NCBI GenBank assembly: GCA_963661055.1
Contig: CAVLAC010000002.1
Location: 1 to 38,191, forward strand
Source: UBA1067 sp963661055
GTDB taxonomy: Bacteria; Verrucomicrobiota; Kiritimatiellia; RFP12; UBA1067
Reading direction: 5' to 3'
Length of the DNA stretch: 38,191 bases
Shown here: in pieces, positions 23,157 through 32,271 of the stretch
Numbering within the stretch: the first letter of the stretch is position 1
How the letters are laid out: the number at the start of each line of letters is the position of its first letter
Notes under the pieces: generated by a model
What the model was told of the DNA's origin: nothing
What the model saw: only the letters and a program-made list of their open reading frames with translations
The model's database searches: none
Position numbers and translations under genes: made by a program

Positions 23157-24206
23157 ATGTCAGTATTCGGTAAGATAAGGTCGCTGTTCTCAACGGACAT
23201 CGGCATCGATTTAGGTACGGCGAATTCGCTCGTATACGCGAAGGATCGCGGCATTGTTTTGCGCGAACCTTCCGTCGTCGCTATTCAGGCGGGCTCCAAG
23301 CGAGTCCTCGCTGTGGGCGATGAGGCGAAGCGCATGTTGGGGCGCACGCCCGGTAATATCATCGCAATTCGCCCAATGAAATCGGGCGTAATTGCCGACT
23401 TCGATATTACCGAAGCGATGATCGCCTACTTCATCCGTAAGGTCTGCCCGCACCGCTTCTACTCGAGTATGAAGTGGGCGCGTCCGCGTATGGTAATCGC
23501 GGTGCCGAGCGGCATTACGGAAGTCGAGAAGCGGGCGGTCGAAGACGCGGCGCAAAAAGCGGGTGCGGGCAAGGTGTTCCTCATCGAGGAGCCGATGGCC
23601 GCCGCGATTGGCGTCGGGCTTCCCGTCAGCGAACCAGCGGGCTCTATGATTGTCGACATCGGCGGTGGTACGTGCGAAGTCGCGATTATTTCGCTCGCGG
23701 GCATCGTCCATAGCTACTCCGCACGCCAAGCGGGCGGTGACGCGATGGATGAATGCATTATGAAGTATGTGCAACGCGTCTATAACCTGCTTATTGGTGA
23801 ACGCATGGCTGAGATGATCAAGATTGAAATCGGCAGTGCTTACCCAACAGGCGAGGAGAAGACGCTCGAAATCAAAGGTAGGGATATTGTCGCAGGGTTG
23901 CCGAAGACTCTTACGATAACTTCCGAAGAAATCCGAAACGCTCTCAAAGATCCTGTGGGTCAGATTGTGGATGCCGTCCGTATCACGCTCGACAAGTGCG
24001 AGCCGGAACTGGCGGCAGACCTCGTCGACCGTGGGCTCGTACTCTCGGGCGGCAGTTCGCAGTTGCGCGGACTTGACAAGCTCTTGATGGAACAGACGGG
24101 ACTGCCCGTGACCATCGCCGAAGATCCACTCTCGGCGGTTGCGGAAGGTACGGGCGTCGTGATGAACGAGCTGGATTTCCTCGCGAAGAATAAAAGCGAA
24201 TCGTAA
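23157..24206 (+). CDS. mreB: Rod shape-determining protein MreB
   Basis: Bacterial actin homologue that forms membrane-bound filaments and positions the wall-elongation machinery. At 349 residues it is full length: phosphate-1 loop DIGIDLGTANSLVYA, the EPSVVAI segment, SGVIADFDIT, phosphate-2 VDIGGGTCEVAIISL, and adenosine motif LSGGSSQLRGLDKLL. It opens a nine-gene run (mreB to rnhB) with small gaps or overlaps. The 53-nt gap to mreC is the largest at this end and holds no clear terminator. Confidence 0.97.
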   Translation: MSVFGKIRSLFSTDIGIDLGTANSLVYAKDRGIVLREPSVVAIQAGSKRVLAVGDEAKRMLGRTPGNIIAIRPMKSGVIADFDITEAMIAYFIRKVCPHRFYSSMKWARPRMVIAVPSGITEVEKRAVEDAAQKAGAGKVFLIEEPMAAAIGVGLPVSEPAGSMIVDIGGGTCEVAIISLAGIVHSYSARQAGGDAMDECIMKYVQRVYNLLIGERMAEMIKIEIGSAYPTGEEKTLEIKGRDIVAGLPKTLTITSEEIRNALKDPVGQIVDAVRITLDKCEPELAADLVDRGLVLSGGSSQLRGLDKLLMEQTGLPVTIAEDPLSAVAEGTGVVMNELDFLAKNKSES

Positions 24207-24259
24207 AGTCCTAGGCGAGTCCAGACACTCCCGTGACAGGTGACGAAGGATTCGCGTAA

Positions 24260-25057
24260 ATGAGAACGAACAAGACGGCGGTAATAACTGCGTTGGCTCT
24301 CGCCATCGTCGGTAGCGTCGTTCTCGCCGTCTTTCGTGAAGCTTCCATTGAAGGGGTCTATCCCGTTGAGCGGGCGAAGTGTTTATTCACGCGGCACATT
24401 TGGGCGCGGATGAAGGGTGCGTTCAATGGGGCGGTGTATGCACGCGAGAATGCCCAGCTCAAGCGCGAAATTGCCGCGCTCTCAATGACGCTTGGGGATA
24501 ATGACCGACTTGAGACCGAAAATGCCCATTTGCGCGAAGTGCTCGGCTACGCGAAGCGCGAGCCTGGCAAGTGGATTGCCGCGCCCATACTCTCGGAAGG
24601 CGGTGCGGCGGCGGGTGCGCGCAAGACCATCCGTGTCGGCAAGGGTTCTCTCGCGGGAGTCGCGAAAGACCAAATCGTCCGTGTGCCCGAGGGACTTGTC
24701 GGGCGGGTTGAATCGGTTACGCCGCATACAGCGCAGATTGTATTGATTACCGACCCCTTCTTGAAGGTCTCGTGTATAGTAGAGGGGGCGGCGAGTCGTG
24801 TTTTAGGGATTTTGTCAGGTGGTACGGAAGAGATGCTCGTCTTGTCGCATATGACGGCGGGCGCGTCAATTCCGCCGCGTGCACGCGTCTTAACATCGGG
24901 GCTCGGTGGGGTCTTCCCAGCGGGCATTACGGTTGGCACATTTCTCTCAGATAAGTATAGCTCGGACGAAGTTATGCCGAGTATGCGGACGGGTGAAGTG
25001 CAACCAGCCGTTGACTTCGCGGCTTTAGAGGATGTCTTCATTCGTCATGAAAACTGA
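24260..25057 (+). CDS. mreC: Rod shape-determining protein MreC
   Basis: A 265-residue bitopic protein: short cytoplasmic tail, transmembrane helix (about 8-27), a coiled coil (ARENAQLKREIAALSMTLGDNDRLETENAHLREVL, about 62-96), then the periplasmic beta-barrel pair with the family signature around GLVGRVESVTPHTAQIVLITDP. MreC links MreB and MreD to the elongation penicillin-binding protein. It overlaps mreD by 11 nt. Confidence 0.94.
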   Translation: MRTNKTAVITALALAIVGSVVLAVFREASIEGVYPVERAKCLFTRHIWARMKGAFNGAVYARENAQLKREIAALSMTLGDNDRLETENAHLREVLGYAKREPGKWIAAPILSEGGAAAGARKTIRVGKGSLAGVAKDQIVRVPEGLVGRVESVTPHTAQIVLITDPFLKVSCIVEGAASRVLGILSGGTEEMLVLSHMTAGASIPPRARVLTSGLGGVFPAGITVGTFLSDKYSSDEVMPSMRTGEVQPAVDFAALEDVFIRHEN

Positions 25058-25502
25058 GTTCACAGCTTTGGCGTTTGCGATAGTCGTCCTCATCCTCGGG
25101 GGCGCGGCGGAAGAGTTGTCGCCGAATTTCCTGAGCGTGGGGCTTCCGTTCCTCTTTTCAATCGTCATTTGGTTCGCGATGCGCACGACTTATCTCGCGA
25201 CTTTCGTTTTTGCCCTCGCGGCGGGTACGATGGAAGATGCGCTTGCGGGGCTTCCGTTTGTGATGAGCACGAGCTACTTCGTTCTTTCCGCCGCGATTAT
25301 GCGAATCTTTCGGTTGCCTGTCGTCATTGCGCCGCTCCTTTATCTCGGCTACCAATTTTGGTTGTGGCTTTGGGTCGCCGATTTGAATGGCAGCCTCTTT
25401 TCGCGCTCCCTCGTGGCATTGCCTGTCGGGGCGGTTGTCGCATTTGTTGTTTCGGAATTGCTCGATTACATTGTGCACGAAGGAGGGCTCTATGAGAAGT
25501 GA
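25047..25502 (+). CDS. mreD: Rod shape-determining protein MreD
   Basis: A 151-residue membrane protein with about five hydrophobic helices and almost no soluble part, as expected for MreD. Sequence is poorly conserved in this family, so the call depends on position (between mreC and mrdA), length and topology; the central GTMEDALAGLPFVMSTSYFVL resembles the MreD G-x-x-x-D segment. The start chosen, ATG 25047, overlaps mreC; AGAGGA precedes it by 14 nt. It overlaps the next gene by 11 nt. Confidence 0.85.
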   Translation: MKTEFTALAFAIVVLILGGAAEELSPNFLSVGLPFLFSIVIWFAMRTTYLATFVFALAAGTMEDALAGLPFVMSTSYFVLSAAIMRIFRLPVVIAPLLYLGYQFWLWLWVADLNGSLFSRSLVALPVGAVVAFVVSELLDYIVHEGGLYEK

Positions 25503-27282
25503 GACCTTTTCTTCGCGCCTCGTTTGCGCTGTGGCAGGCGGATTTATAGTCTTGGGCTTCCTCGTCCTCGCCGTGAAGTTGAAAGTGGTGCAACTCGAGC
25601 AGGCGGCTCTTTATAAGGATAAGCAAGAAGCGCAATCGGTCCGTACCGTTCTCACGGCGGGGTGCCGCGGACGCATCCTCGACTGCCAAGGGCGGGTGCT
25701 CGCGGATAATGTTGGCTTAAGGCAGATTGTGGTGCGCCCTGAGGTGTTCCAAAAGAAGTCGACGGGCAATACCATCTCGAATATTGTTGCCGCCGTCGCG
25801 CGGGCGGAAGTTGTTCTCGGACGCCCTGCCGATATTACGCCGCGTGCCATTGCGCGTCATGTTAAGCAGGTTTTGGCGCTACCCTTTGTCGCGTGGAACT
25901 CGGTTACGGACGAGGAATTGGCGCGATTCTATGAGCACGAGCGCGAGTTGCCTGGCTTCGCGTGTGAAGTGGAAGTCTCGCGCTACTATCCGTACGGGAG
26001 TTCCGCCGCGCACTTAATTGGACGCGTCGGACGGGATAGTATCCGTGCTGTCACGGGCGAGAAGCGCGTCAATTTCGATGACCGAGAAATGCGCGGACGC
26101 GAAGGCATTGAGCGGTTTTATGATGGCTTCTTGCGGGGACGGCCTGGCACGGAAAATGTGCTTGTCGACGCGCGTGGCTTCGCAATTAAGGAATGGGTTG
26201 TCGTTGAGCCGAAGAAGGGCCCCGATTTGCAACTCACTTTGGACGCAGACATTCAGGTGGCAGTCGAGGAAGCACTGAAGGGACGCGTTGGGGCGTGCGT
26301 CGTCTTGGATGCTGAGACGGGCGATGTGCTCGCGGCGGCGAGTGCCCCCACTTATAATCTTAATGACTGTGTGCCCGTCTTTACCTCCGAATACTACGAG
26401 GTACTCAAGAATGATAAGTCGAAGCCACTTTTGAACCGTGCGCTGGTTGGGCAATATCCGCCTGGTTCTACCTTCAAGCCCATTTGTGCCTTGGCGGGAC
26501 TCGAGACGGATTGGACTCCCGATAATGTCTACGAATGTACGGGAGCGTATGTGCTCGGCAAGATGCACATTCGCTGTACGGCACGCTGGGGGCACGGCTA
26601 TCTCGATATTCGGGACGCGCTTAAGAAGAGTTGCAATCCGTTCTTCTGCAATTTGGGACTTCAGACAGGCACAAATGCGCTTTGTTCTGCCGCGCGGGCT
26701 TTTGGGCTTGGCTCGGGCACAGGAATCGACTTCCCATCCGAAGCGGCAGGGGTCGTGCCTGACGCGAATTGGAAACGGACTCATTACAATGAGGCATGGT
26801 TTATGGGCGACCTCGCCCAGATGTCCATTGGACAGGGAATGCTCCTCGTCTCGCCTTTGCAAATGGCGCGGGTAGCGGGGGCTCTCGGGACGGGCTATCT
26901 CGTGACGCCCCACATCAAGGCGAACTCCGTCGTGGAAGCGCGGCGTTTGCCGTTCAAAGAAGAGAATCTACAGGTTGTCCGTGAAGGCATGCGCCGCGTG
27001 GTGGATGGCGGCACAGGTCGGCGCGGCGGTGAGGGCGTGGAAGCCTATGTCATTGGCAAGACGGGCACGGCGGAAGTGGGCTCCGTGACGAATCGCCGCA
27101 AGCATACCTGGTTTATTGCCTATGCCGAGGCGAATGAGCTGACCTCGAAGCTAACAGCACTCTCGCGCCGCGTCGCCATTGCGATGGTCATTGAGCGCGG
27201 CGAATCGGGTGGCGGCACAACGGCTCCGCTAGTGGCGCGGGTTCTTAAGCACATCTACAACGCGAAGGAGGCTTCACTATGA
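25492..27282 (+). CDS. mrdA: Penicillin-binding protein 2 (elongation transpeptidase)
   Basis: A 596-residue class B penicillin-binding protein that cross-links peptidoglycan during elongation. It has one N-terminal transmembrane helix (about 13-35), the pedestal domain, and the transpeptidase domain with all three motifs: STFK (Ser326, Lys329), SCN (380-382) and KTGTAE (from Lys523). The sequence runs far upstream in the same frame, but ATG 25492, with AGGAGG 7 nt before it, is the sensible start. Coupled to mreD before it and to rodA after it (ATGA, 27279-27282), forming the classic PBP2-RodA synthase pair. Confidence 0.95.
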   Translation: MRSETFSSRLVCAVAGGFIVLGFLVLAVKLKVVQLEQAALYKDKQEAQSVRTVLTAGCRGRILDCQGRVLADNVGLRQIVVRPEVFQKKSTGNTISNIVAAVARAEVVLGRPADITPRAIARHVKQVLALPFVAWNSVTDEELARFYEHERELPGFACEVEVSRYYPYGSSAAHLIGRVGRDSIRAVTGEKRVNFDDREMRGREGIERFYDGFLRGRPGTENVLVDARGFAIKEWVVVEPKKGPDLQLTLDADIQVAVEEALKGRVGACVVLDAETGDVLAAASAPTYNLNDCVPVFTSEYYEVLKNDKSKPLLNRALVGQYPPGSTFKPICALAGLETDWTPDNVYECTGAYVLGKMHIRCTARWGHGYLDIRDALKKSCNPFFCNLGLQTGTNALCSAARAFGLGSGTGIDFPSEAAGVVPDANWKRTHYNEAWFMGDLAQMSIGQGMLLVSPLQMARVAGALGTGYLVTPHIKANSVVEARRLPFKEENLQVVREGMRRVVDGGTGRRGGEGVEAYVIGKTGTAEVGSVTNRRKHTWFIAYAEANELTSKLTALSRRVAIAMVIERGESGGGTTAPLVARVLKHIYNAKEASL

Positions 27283-28445
27283 AACTTCGCGTCCGTGACT
27301 TTAGCTTTACTTCGTTCATTACGATGCTGGTGCTTGTTGGACTCGGGGTGACGGCGATTGCCTCGGCGGGCGGTGCACGCGGCGGGGCATTCGCGAATAT
27401 GTGGCAGGCGACACTCGCGACGGCGGCGTTTGGGCTCGTCCTTTACTTCGTTTTGGCGTTTATTGATTACCGCATTATTGCTGATTTGCTGTCCGTCCCG
27501 CTCTACATTTTTGCACTGGTGACACTCATCGCCGTCCTCGTCTTTGGCTCGACTATTTATGGCGGACGCCGCTGGCTCTGGTTCTTCCAGCCGAGCGAAA
27601 TCTCTAAGCTTTGCATTATCCTTTTTATTGCGCAATTCTTCGGACGACTCGGCGAGCGCTTTAAGGGACAATATGGCTTTCGTGGCTTTCTTGTGGCGGG
27701 TGTCCTCGCGGGGCTTCCGTGTCTACTCATCTTGATGGAACCTGACTTAGGGACGGCGCTCACGCTTGTGCCTGCGTTGACGGTGATGTTGTTGACGGCG
27801 GGAGTTTGGCGAAAGGGCATTTTGCTTATGCTGGTTGTGGGCGGACTCTTTGCCGCGCTCATCCTCGGGGCTGTCTATGAAGCCGAAAAGCCAGGCGTGC
27901 CCGAACAGCGAAGCGAGGCGATTTTGCGCTATGTGCCACTGAAGGCGCATCAAGTGTCGCGGGTTAAGACCTTCCTTTTCCCAGGGGAAGATCCGCGTGG
28001 CGCGGGCTACAACTTGGCTCAGGCGAAGATTTCGATTGGTACAGGCGGCTTTCTGGGCAAGGGCATTGGTAAGGGAGAGAATAACCGCCTCAAGAATCTG
28101 CCGCCCTCCGTCTCGATGAATGACTTCATCTTCTGTGTCTGGGCGGAAGAGACGGGCTTCTTGGGCTCGCTCACGCTTCTGACGCTCTTTATGATTCTTT
28201 GCCTCTCGGGCGTGGTCATCGCTTATCGTGCGGTGGACTTACGCGGACGGCTTATCGCCATTGGCATTTCTACTCTTATATTCGTTCATGTCTACATCAA
28301 TGTGGGCATGGCAATAGGGCTTGTGCCTATCACGGGCTTGCCCTTACCATTCATTTCATCAGGGCGCACATTTTTGGTGACGGTAATGTGCGGACTTGGC
28401 ATCGTTCAAAGTATATCGTTACACAACAATGAGGAGTTGGTATGA
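27279..28445 (+). CDS. rodA: Peptidoglycan glycosyltransferase RodA
   Basis: A SEDS-family polymerase of 388 residues with about ten transmembrane helices that polymerises lipid II into glycan strands as partner of PBP2. Signature elements are GRRWLWFFQPSEISKLCIILF, LLILMEPDLGTAL, the periplasmic loop with Asp in DLGTA, NDFIFCVWAEETGFLG and TGLPLPFISSGRT. GAAGGAGG lies before the start. It is coupled by 4-nt overlaps to mrdA upstream and rng downstream. Confidence 0.96.
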   Translation: MKLRVRDFSFTSFITMLVLVGLGVTAIASAGGARGGAFANMWQATLATAAFGLVLYFVLAFIDYRIIADLLSVPLYIFALVTLIAVLVFGSTIYGGRRWLWFFQPSEISKLCIILFIAQFFGRLGERFKGQYGFRGFLVAGVLAGLPCLLILMEPDLGTALTLVPALTVMLLTAGVWRKGILLMLVVGGLFAALILGAVYEAEKPGVPEQRSEAILRYVPLKAHQVSRVKTFLFPGEDPRGAGYNLAQAKISIGTGGFLGKGIGKGENNRLKNLPPSVSMNDFIFCVWAEETGFLGSLTLLTLFMILCLSGVVIAYRAVDLRGRLIAIGISTLIFVHVYINVGMAIGLVPITGLPLPFISSGRTFLVTVMCGLGIVQSISLHNNEELV

Positions 28446-30034
28446 ACCTATTTGGTTGGTTGAAGCGTTCTAAAATGAAACGCGAGATCATAATAAATGT
28501 CGAAAAGCTTGAAACCCGTGTGGCTGTTCTTGAGAACGGCAGGCTCGAGGAGTTTATGGTCGAGCATCCCGAGGAAGAACGCCTTGTCGGCAGTGTCTTT
28601 AAAGGACGCATCCAGAATCTCGAGAATGACCTTCAGGCGGCGTTCGTCGATATTGGCTTGAAGAAGAATGCCTTCCTTCACTATTGGGATATTATGCCCG
28701 ATGAGGATGCTTTGCTGGATGAAGATGATTCGCCGCGCTCGAAGGGTCGCCGCGCTTCGCGTCTCTCGGATGCTGAAATTGCTAAGCGCTTTCCTCCAGG
28801 GAGCGAGATTGTCGTGCAGGTCACGAAGGGTCCCATCTCCACGAAGGGTCCGCGTGTCGTCGCGAACCTCTCCATCCCAGGACGCTATTTGGTGATGATG
28901 CCAGGCGCGAAGGATAATCGCGGCGTTTCGCTGCGCGGCGTTTCGAAGAAGATTGGGGACGCGAAGGAGCGCGTCCGCCTAAAACAGATTCTCGACCGCC
29001 TGCCGCTCCCTGAGAATGTGGGGGTCGTCGTGCGTACCGCTGGTATGGGCGCAACGGCACGCGCTTTCGCACGCGATTTGCGCAATCTTGTCTCCATCTG
29101 GAATGAGATGCAGGGGAATATCCGTAATCTGCGCACGCCCTGCTGTATCTTCCAAGAGCCCGACCTTTGCGAGCGCGTGGTGCGTGATTGGTTGACGGAA
29201 GATGTGGACGCGATTATCATTGATGACGAGAAGAGCTTTGACAATATGCGCGAGATTACTTCCCGCATTTCCCGCCGCGCCAAAGCAAAGATTCGCCGTT
29301 ATGATGGTGACGCAAATATCTTCGACCATTACGGGCTCGACCGCCAGCTGAGCGAGGCGTTTGCTCGCAAAGTGCCGCTGAAGTCGGGTGGCTACCTCGT
29401 GATTGACGAAACCGAGGCTCTTATTGCTGTCGATGTGAATACGGGGCACTACAAGGGCAACGGCTCGCAGGAGGACGCGATTCTCGAGGTGAACTTGCAG
29501 GCAGTGGACGAAGTAGCGCGGCAGTTGCGGTTGCGCAATATCGGTGGCCTGGTCGTTCTCGACCTTATCGACATGAAGAGCCGTAAGCACCAGAAGCAGG
29601 TGTGCCGCGCTCTGAAGGAAGCGCTTCGCCGCGATCGGGCACGCACAAATGTCCTTGATATTAGCGAACTCGGACTCCTCGAAATGTCGCGTCAGCGCCA
29701 AGACCAGTCCATTCTCTCTCAGTTGACCTCGACTTGCCCCTACTGCCAAGGGCGCGGCATTGTGAAGAGTCCGCTCGCTGTCTCCATCGAGATTCAGCGC
29801 CGCCTTATTACGCTCCTTAAGAAGGCGGCTTCGATGAATAAGCCATTTGAGCCTAAGATTGTCATTGCCCCGCAGGTCATGCAACGCTTGCGCACTGAAG
29901 ACGCGGCGATTCTCGCGGGCATTCAGAAGGAGTTTAATACCCGCTTAACTTTTGTCTCGGAGTTACACCGCCATCCCGAGGCGTTCTCAATCCTTGACGC
30001 GGCCACCTCGCAAGTCCTGTATTCACAAATATGA
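28442..30034 (+). CDS. rng: Ribonuclease E/G family endoribonuclease
   Basis: A 530-residue endoribonuclease of the short, RNase G-like form. The S1 domain (GSVFKGRIQNLENDLQAAFVDIGLKKNAFL, about 40-80) is interrupted by an acidic/basic insert near 85-120; the DNase-I-like catalytic domain has Asp331 in LIAVDVNTGHYKG and the Asp pair in VVLDLIDMKSRKHQ (374 and 377); the Zn-link is CPYCQGRG (Cys432, Cys435). Such enzymes process 16S rRNA and degrade mRNA. Placement directly after rodA echoes the mre-rng arrangement of many Gram-negatives. There is no long C-terminal scaffold of the RNase E type. Confidence 0.94.
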   Translation: MNLFGWLKRSKMKREIIINVEKLETRVAVLENGRLEEFMVEHPEEERLVGSVFKGRIQNLENDLQAAFVDIGLKKNAFLHYWDIMPDEDALLDEDDSPRSKGRRASRLSDAEIAKRFPPGSEIVVQVTKGPISTKGPRVVANLSIPGRYLVMMPGAKDNRGVSLRGVSKKIGDAKERVRLKQILDRLPLPENVGVVVRTAGMGATARAFARDLRNLVSIWNEMQGNIRNLRTPCCIFQEPDLCERVVRDWLTEDVDAIIIDDEKSFDNMREITSRISRRAKAKIRRYDGDANIFDHYGLDRQLSEAFARKVPLKSGGYLVIDETEALIAVDVNTGHYKGNGSQEDAILEVNLQAVDEVARQLRLRNIGGLVVLDLIDMKSRKHQKQVCRALKEALRRDRARTNVLDISELGLLEMSRQRQDQSILSQLTSTCPYCQGRGIVKSPLAVSIEIQRRLITLLKKAASMNKPFEPKIVIAPQVMQRLRTEDAAILAGIQKEFNTRLTFVSELHRHPEAFSILDAATSQVLYSQI

Positions 30035-32262
30035 AACAAAAAGCTCTTCTATTTGTCGCGCTCCTTGCGCCAATCCTTGGCGCTTATGCGGTTGATACGC
30101 CCGCGCCACTCGTGTGGACGGACGAGTCCAAATCGCGTATGGCGGTGAGTGCCGATAGGCTCGCCGCCGACCGTGAGACGGGTGCCTTTACGGCGACGGG
30201 GAATGTCCGCGTCGTTTCGTGGCCGTTCGAACTGATTTCGGATTCCGTGACGCGGGATGAGAATGGAGAACTTAAGTTCACCGCCCCCTCTAGCGTGACA
30301 ACTTGTACGAATGAGTGGGAACACCTACATTGGCGGGTTTATGGCGAGTTTAAGTATGCGACGGACGACTATGTGCTCCTTCGCAATGTAAAGCTTCGCC
30401 TCTTTGACATCCCCGTCTTTTGGATGCCCATTTGGTACTATCCGCTCAATACGGACTACGGATGGCGCGTAATGCCAGGCTACACCTCGCGCTGGGGCGT
30501 GTATGTGATGACGAAGTATGTCTACAAGATTGCGGGCAGCTTCGAGGAAGGCGCGTGGGGCCTTGGCGCAAATACGCGCGTTGACCTAAGAAAGATGAAC
30601 GGACTCGCCTTAGGGCAGACCTTCAACTGGCAACTTGGCTCCTTTGGGCGCGGCAAATTCAAGGTTTACTATGCGTGGGACGAAGACTACGACCGCTATA
30701 CGCGGCACTGGACGGACGCGAATCGCTGGAATTACCAAAACTGGGGTAGTACCATCGATCGCGACCGCTATGCGCTAACCTTCGAACATCGTTGGGAGCC
30801 CACCGAGCGGGATGTCTTGCGGGTTGATGCGGCGTATTTGAGCGACTCGTATATTCAGCAGGACTTCCTTAGACCAAGGCTCTTCGGCATTAAGAATGAT
30901 TTGACCCTGTGGAACTCGAGCGAAATTGCGTGGGAGCACATCGAGATGTTGATGAGCTTCGGACTCAACATCTCGGGTCCGTTGAACGACTTCTATTCGG
31001 GCGTCTCGCGTTTGCCTGAGGCATACTTTGATATGAACCCAACTTCCATCTTCGGGTTGCCCCTCATTTATGATTCCTCGACGCGCCTTGGTTGGCTCGA
31101 CCGTCAAGCGGCGAAGTATGGTTCAGCGAATACCGCCTTGCCGTATCGTTATAATCCTGGCCCGTGGGCGGACTATCAAGCCTTTCGTCTCGACACTTAC
31201 CATCGTGTCTCGTGGCCATTTAAGGTGGCAGACCTCCTCTCTATCGTTCCGCGCGTCGGTTATCGCGGCACTTTCTGGAATGCGGCAGGTCAAACTTGGG
31301 ACTCGAAATTGCGCACGACATGTAATGACGACAATGTCTATCGTTCCATTATTGAGGGAGGCGTGACGCTCTCAATGCGTGGGCGCGCCGACTTTGGTGA
31401 CTGGTCGCATGTTGTAGAGCCGTACCTCGATGTGCTCGTGCAGGATGCCTCCTACTCGGGGCTCTCCACGGCTTCGCGTCCGCTCCAATTTGACGCGATT
31501 GACGGGAGCTTCGATTGGCTCGACCAATTTGGTTCGCGCAGCCGCAACCTGCCGTATTCGTGGTATGGCGCGACGCTCGGACTGCGCAATACCTTCTATA
31601 AGAAGGATGAGAATGGCGACCGCCGCCCTGTCCTTGACTTTGATCTCTATACGCGCATGCAGTTTAATGATACGCAGTGGACGGCGGAGAATGCCTACCA
31701 TCGCCTCTCGTTGAATTCTGAAGACCCCAATTATGGCGGGAGCGGCGACACGGTCTTTGTGCCAGGCTTCCGTACGCGCTGGATGCCGTCCAAGATAACC
31801 CAGTTTAGTGCGTGCGCCGAATGGAATGGCGAGGACGATACGCTCGCTTATGCCTCACTCTCGTGGAAACAACGCGTAAATGAGAAGATTAGTTTTGACC
31901 TTACCTATACGCGCCGCGATAATCGTTGGTGGGACTATGCCTCCTCTTATACGCGCGGCACTTATATGGACTATTTTAACTGGACGAAGCTCTCGTATAT
32001 CCAGTTCTCCATCGACCACGATGTCTGCGACTTCTTCGCGTGGGGTCCCTACATCTCTTACGACTGTGAGATGTCGGATATCGATGAAATCGGCGGATGG
32101 TTTGATTTGCGGACGGACTGCCTAGGCTTCCGTTTCTACGCGAGCCACCAAAACTCCTATCGCCGCGTGGACGGTTCCAAGTACCTTGCCGACAACCGCT
32201 TCGGTTTCTTCATCTACCTGCGGGCACTCGGACCCGATGCGGCAACACCGCTCGGAGAATAA
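30031..32262 (+). CDS. lptD: LPS-assembly outer-membrane protein LptD
   Basis: A 743-residue outer-membrane beta-barrel that inserts lipopolysaccharide into the outer leaflet, together with the lipoprotein LptE. Signal peptide MKQKALLFVALLAPILGAYA; an OstA/LptA-like periplasmic jellyroll (about 30-130: SRMAVSADRLAADRETGAFTATGNVRVV); then the barrel starting at DIPVFWMPIWYYPLN, a very characteristic LptD sequence. The rest shows alternating aromatic beta-strands. It overlaps rng by 4 nt, an uncommon partner, and precedes lpxK by 9 nt. Its presence shows that the organism makes LPS. Confidence 0.92.
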   Translation: MKQKALLFVALLAPILGAYAVDTPAPLVWTDESKSRMAVSADRLAADRETGAFTATGNVRVVSWPFELISDSVTRDENGELKFTAPSSVTTCTNEWEHLHWRVYGEFKYATDDYVLLRNVKLRLFDIPVFWMPIWYYPLNTDYGWRVMPGYTSRWGVYVMTKYVYKIAGSFEEGAWGLGANTRVDLRKMNGLALGQTFNWQLGSFGRGKFKVYYAWDEDYDRYTRHWTDANRWNYQNWGSTIDRDRYALTFEHRWEPTERDVLRVDAAYLSDSYIQQDFLRPRLFGIKNDLTLWNSSEIAWEHIEMLMSFGLNISGPLNDFYSGVSRLPEAYFDMNPTSIFGLPLIYDSSTRLGWLDRQAAKYGSANTALPYRYNPGPWADYQAFRLDTYHRVSWPFKVADLLSIVPRVGYRGTFWNAAGQTWDSKLRTTCNDDNVYRSIIEGGVTLSMRGRADFGDWSHVVEPYLDVLVQDASYSGLSTASRPLQFDAIDGSFDWLDQFGSRSRNLPYSWYGATLGLRNTFYKKDENGDRRPVLDFDLYTRMQFNDTQWTAENAYHRLSLNSEDPNYGGSGDTVFVPGFRTRWMPSKITQFSACAEWNGEDDTLAYASLSWKQRVNEKISFDLTYTRRDNRWWDYASSYTRGTYMDYFNWTKLSYIQFSIDHDVCDFFAWGPYISYDCEMSDIDEIGGWFDLRTDCLGFRFYASHQNSYRRVDGSKYLADNRFGFFIYLRALGPDAATPLGE

Positions 32263-32271
32263 TCGTCACCT